NCBI GenBank assembly: GCA_025980435.1
Contig: JAICXK010000009.1
Span: forward strand, 1 to 45,749
DNA: 45,749 nucleotides
Source of the DNA: Bryobacteraceae bacterium
Lineage (GTDB): Bacteria > Acidobacteriota > Terriglobia > Bryobacterales > Bryobacteraceae
Direction: 5' to 3'
Shown here: in pieces, positions 43,616-45,749 of the stretch
Layout of the letters: every line of letters starts with the position of its first letter
How positions within the stretch are numbered: position 1 is the stretch's first letter
Translations under genes and position numbers: made by a program
The notes under the pieces: generated by a model
Told to the model about the DNA's origin: nothing
The model's database searches: none
Seen by the model: only the letters and a program-made list of their open reading frames with translations

Positions 43616-45749
43616 CTACTTTCCCGGCTCCAGTTCCGGCGTCGCGATGTCGACTATCGCGGGCTTCCCGTTCACGCTGCCGTGCCACACGCTGCCGCCG
43701 AATGTCGTGACATAGATCTTGTCCGGGTCTTTCGGATCGAGGATCACTCGATGTCCCCATTTGAAGTTGAACCCGGGGATGCGGGTCCAATGCTCTCCGC
43801 GATCCGAAGAACGCCAGGCGGAGGATTCAAATCCAGCGGCGTACATGATGGTTGGGTTTCGGTTATCGATGGTGACGTCGTACACATGCTGGTCCCGATC
43901 GAGCACTTGACGCCAGGCGCGCCCGCCGTTATCGGAAATGTAGATTCCGCCTCCTTCTCCGTGCAGCGATGCCGTAGCGCGGGCCCAGGCTGCCAGATAG
44001 AGGCGCTGCGGTGACTTGGGATCGACGGCCAAACCGTTCGGGCCATTGACGCCGGACGGAAGCGCGACGGGTTTCCAATGTTCCGCGCCATCTGTCGACT
44101 TATAGAGCGCGCCATCGCCGGCATTCCCGATACTACCGTCCTCCGAACGGCGCGCCACGATGAGGAACAGCGTTCCGTCGGGGCTGCGCACAACACGCCA
44201 GGCAAACGGCTCCGTTTGGGTGATGCCGTTGTTCTTCTGTGTCCAGGTATGGCCGTCATCCGTGCTTTTGTAAACACCTCGACCGAATGCCGCGGCATAG
44301 AGAACCCGATGGTCCTTGGGACTGGCAGGATCCAACAGCACATGAGTAACTGCCGTCTCCAGCATACCCGCGTTCGATTTCACCCAGGTACGGCCGCCAT
44401 CATCGCTCCGGCAGATGCCGCCCATGTAGTTCTGGATGGAGTTATGCCGCCACATCTTCGGCCTTGGCAGGTCATGCGTGTAGCTGTTCGCACTCCACAT
44501 GCGGCCCTTCACGTCGGGATCAAATGCAACCCAGTAGGTCGTGTTCAACCATTTCCGCGGCACACCGTTCGTGGAACTGGCCCATGATTTGCCGCCGTCT
44601 TCGCTTCGAAATAGACCGATATCGGTGTACGTAACAAACTGGCGATTCCGATCGAAGGGATCGAAATGGATGCCGTAATTGGTGGTTACATCAAGGCCAG
44701 TGGTGGTCCACGCTCCCGGTGAAACTGCGCGCGAATACACTGCGGTCCAGTGCGCGCCGCCGTCCACCGTCCGCATGGTGCGCCCAAAATCGGTGCCGTA
44801 GCAAAGATTTGGATTCTGATCGGCGGCGCCCAGCATGAGAGGATTTTCTGCCCACCCCGGACCGAAGCGCGCTGTAATCCAGGCATCGCGGATGTTGGGA
44901 GCAGCGGCGTCGTTCTCCTTCCACACAAGATTCCAGGTGCGCCCCGCATCGGCTGTTTTCGCCACGCCGAACCAGGTTTTGCCATCCAGATTCAAATGAT
45001 GATAGGAGAGATAGGCTGTCTCAGGATGTTGCAAACTTGTTGCAATAGCGCGCACGGCCGCGGAGTCTCCCGGCAAACGGCATCGCTGCCAGGTTTTACC
45101 CTCATCGCTGGAGACGAAGGGTGTTTCGTTGGAGATGACGTAGATGAGCGGCGCGCCCTCTGAACTGAAACCCGCCGTTGCATTCGTGATTCGTTCCGTG
45201 CCGGGCGCGGGGAAATTGCGAATGCCCTTCGAATCCTTCACGCTGATCGCGTGAGGTCCGGCAAGATACAACGTTCGTGAATGTGGGTCCATCCACATGC
45301 GAAGCGGGGCCTCCGGCAAGGCCGATTCGCGCTGCCAGCTTGCGCCATAATCGCGCGAAATATACAGGGAGGCGCTCTTATTCCGGACGCCCGCCGCGTA
45401 CAGGATTTTGGAATCTGTGGGATCGATTGCGAATGCGGCGATCCGGCCCAGCGGATCGGGGTCGGCAACGATCGATTCATCGGCGTGATCCGAGTTCATG
45501 CGGATGCCGCGAACCGCCGACGGTTTCGGATAGACAAGGTTCCAGGTTTCGCCATCATCCGTACTTCGCCAGAGACCGGTTACATAGGAATACAGCGTTT
45601 TGGGATTAACCGGATCGAACGCGAAGAAGCGAACTGTGCCGCGCAGATTGAACATGCGCCATGATCGGCCTCCATCGTGAGTGATGTATGCGCCGGTCAT
45701 ATCGCAGGACACCAGAACGGTATTCTCATCGTGGGGGCTGACGGTCGGG
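43616..45749 (-). CDS. BNR/Asp-box repeat protein, cut by window edge
   Basis: The frame is open to the right end of the window (the visible start would read PTVSPHDENTVLVSC), so the N-terminus is missing; at least 710 residues are visible. It carries about a dozen Asp-box/BNR motifs of the form S-x-D-x-G-x-x-W (HDGGRSW, DDGETW, DYGASW, DEGKTW, DAGRTW, DGGAHW, DGGKSW, DGGRTW, DDGHTW, DGAEHW, NGGRAW, DRGEHW), forming one or two beta-propellers as in sialidase-like and Vps10-like secreted proteins. No sialidase catalytic residues can be assigned. It is paired with a CBM9-like gene, suggesting extracellular glycan recognition or degradation. Confidence 0.82.
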   Translation of the reverse strand, partial: PTVSPHDENTVLVSCDMTGAYITHDGGRSWRMFNLRGTVRFFAFDPVNPKTLYSYVTGLWRSTDDGETWNLVYPKPSAVRGIRMNSDHADESIVADPDPLGRIAAFAIDPTDSKILYAAGVRNKSASLYISRDYGASWQRESALPEAPLRMWMDPHSRTLYLAGPHAISVKDSKGIRNFPAPGTERITNATAGFSSEGAPLIYVISNETPFVSSDEGKTWQRCRLPGDSAAVRAIATSLQHPETAYLSYHHLNLDGKTWFGVAKTADAGRTWNLVWKENDAAAPNIRDAWITARFGPGWAENPLMLGAADQNPNLCYGTDFGRTMRTVDGGAHWTAVYSRAVSPGAWTTTGLDVTTNYGIHFDPFDRNRQFVTYTDIGLFRSEDGGKSWASSTNGVPRKWLNTTYWVAFDPDVKGRMWSANSYTHDLPRPKMWRHNSIQNYMGGICRSDDGGRTWVKSNAGMLETAVTHVLLDPASPKDHRVLYAAAFGRGVYKSTDDGHTWTQKNNGITQTEPFAWRVVRSPDGTLFLIVARRSEDGSIGNAGDGALYKSTDGAEHWKPVALPSGVNGPNGLAVDPKSPQRLYLAAWARATASLHGEGGGIYISDNGGRAWRQVLDRDQHVYDVTIDNRNPTIMYAAGFESSAWRSSDRGEHWTRIPGFNFKWGHRVILDPKDPDKIYVTTFGGSVWHGSVNGKPAIVDIATPELEPGK

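Overview
The window looks like a chromosomal segment of a soil Acidobacteriota, probably of the Solibacter/Bryobacter type. The basis is moderately high GC, several small secreted or membrane proteins of kinds common in that phylum, and a secreted CBM9-like protein next to a BNR/Asp-box protein. This placement is inference from gene content; no rRNA or marker phylogeny is available here.

Left part (1-11.2 kb). Four small minus-strand genes of unknown function (100-2876) are followed by a groEL-type chaperonin (3053-4696). Its groES partner is reduced to a C-terminal remnant (4713-4985). A divergent XRE-type regulator (5180-6133) faces it across an intergenic region holding a near-consensus sigma70 promoter on the minus strand and direct and inverted repeats. 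Then come a small zinc-ribbon protein, glgC (6897-8180), and a minus-strand plasmid-like block (RepA-family initiator, YhcG/DUF1016 PD-(D/E)XK nuclease, small RHH-like protein; 8562-10838). A 3' fragment of a tRNA-Gly(CCC) gene at 11150-11194 looks like the right attachment site of an integrated element lying to its left.

Main part (11.4-42.3 kb). A tightly packed minus-strand operon of 21 genes encodes an extracellular contractile injection system (eCIS). In transcription order: DUF3467-like protein, DUF4255 (Pvc16-type) protein, a repeat-bearing accessory protein, giant sheath (1132 aa), tube, second sheath, second tube, small DUF5908-like protein, LysM protein, gpD-like hub, gpV-like spike, PAAR-like tip, gp25, baseplate J, tail protein I fused to an NHL propeller, three proteins sharing one N-terminal docking-like module but with different distal parts (propeller plus collagen-like; Cys-rich plus coiled coil; tail-fibre repeats plus a G2-like chaperone end), a tape-measure-like protein, an AAA+ ATPase, and a DUF4157 protein with a nuclease-like C-terminus that is the obvious cargo candidate. 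Nearly all junctions are ATGA-type overlaps or a few bases. A sigma54-dependent activator with a degenerate receiver domain lies directly upstream (40973-42277). Between it and the operon are a 12-bp-period direct repeat and a weak -24/-12 candidate.

Right end (42.9-45.7 kb). A CBM9-like secreted protein and a BNR/Asp-box repeat protein, cut by the window edge, form a separate minus-strand pair.

The most unusual points are the ~500-aa repeat insertion in the first sheath, the family of three fibre-like proteins sharing a head module, the propeller-fused tail protein I, the dedicated sigma54 activator, and the decayed groES beside an intact groEL with its own regulator.
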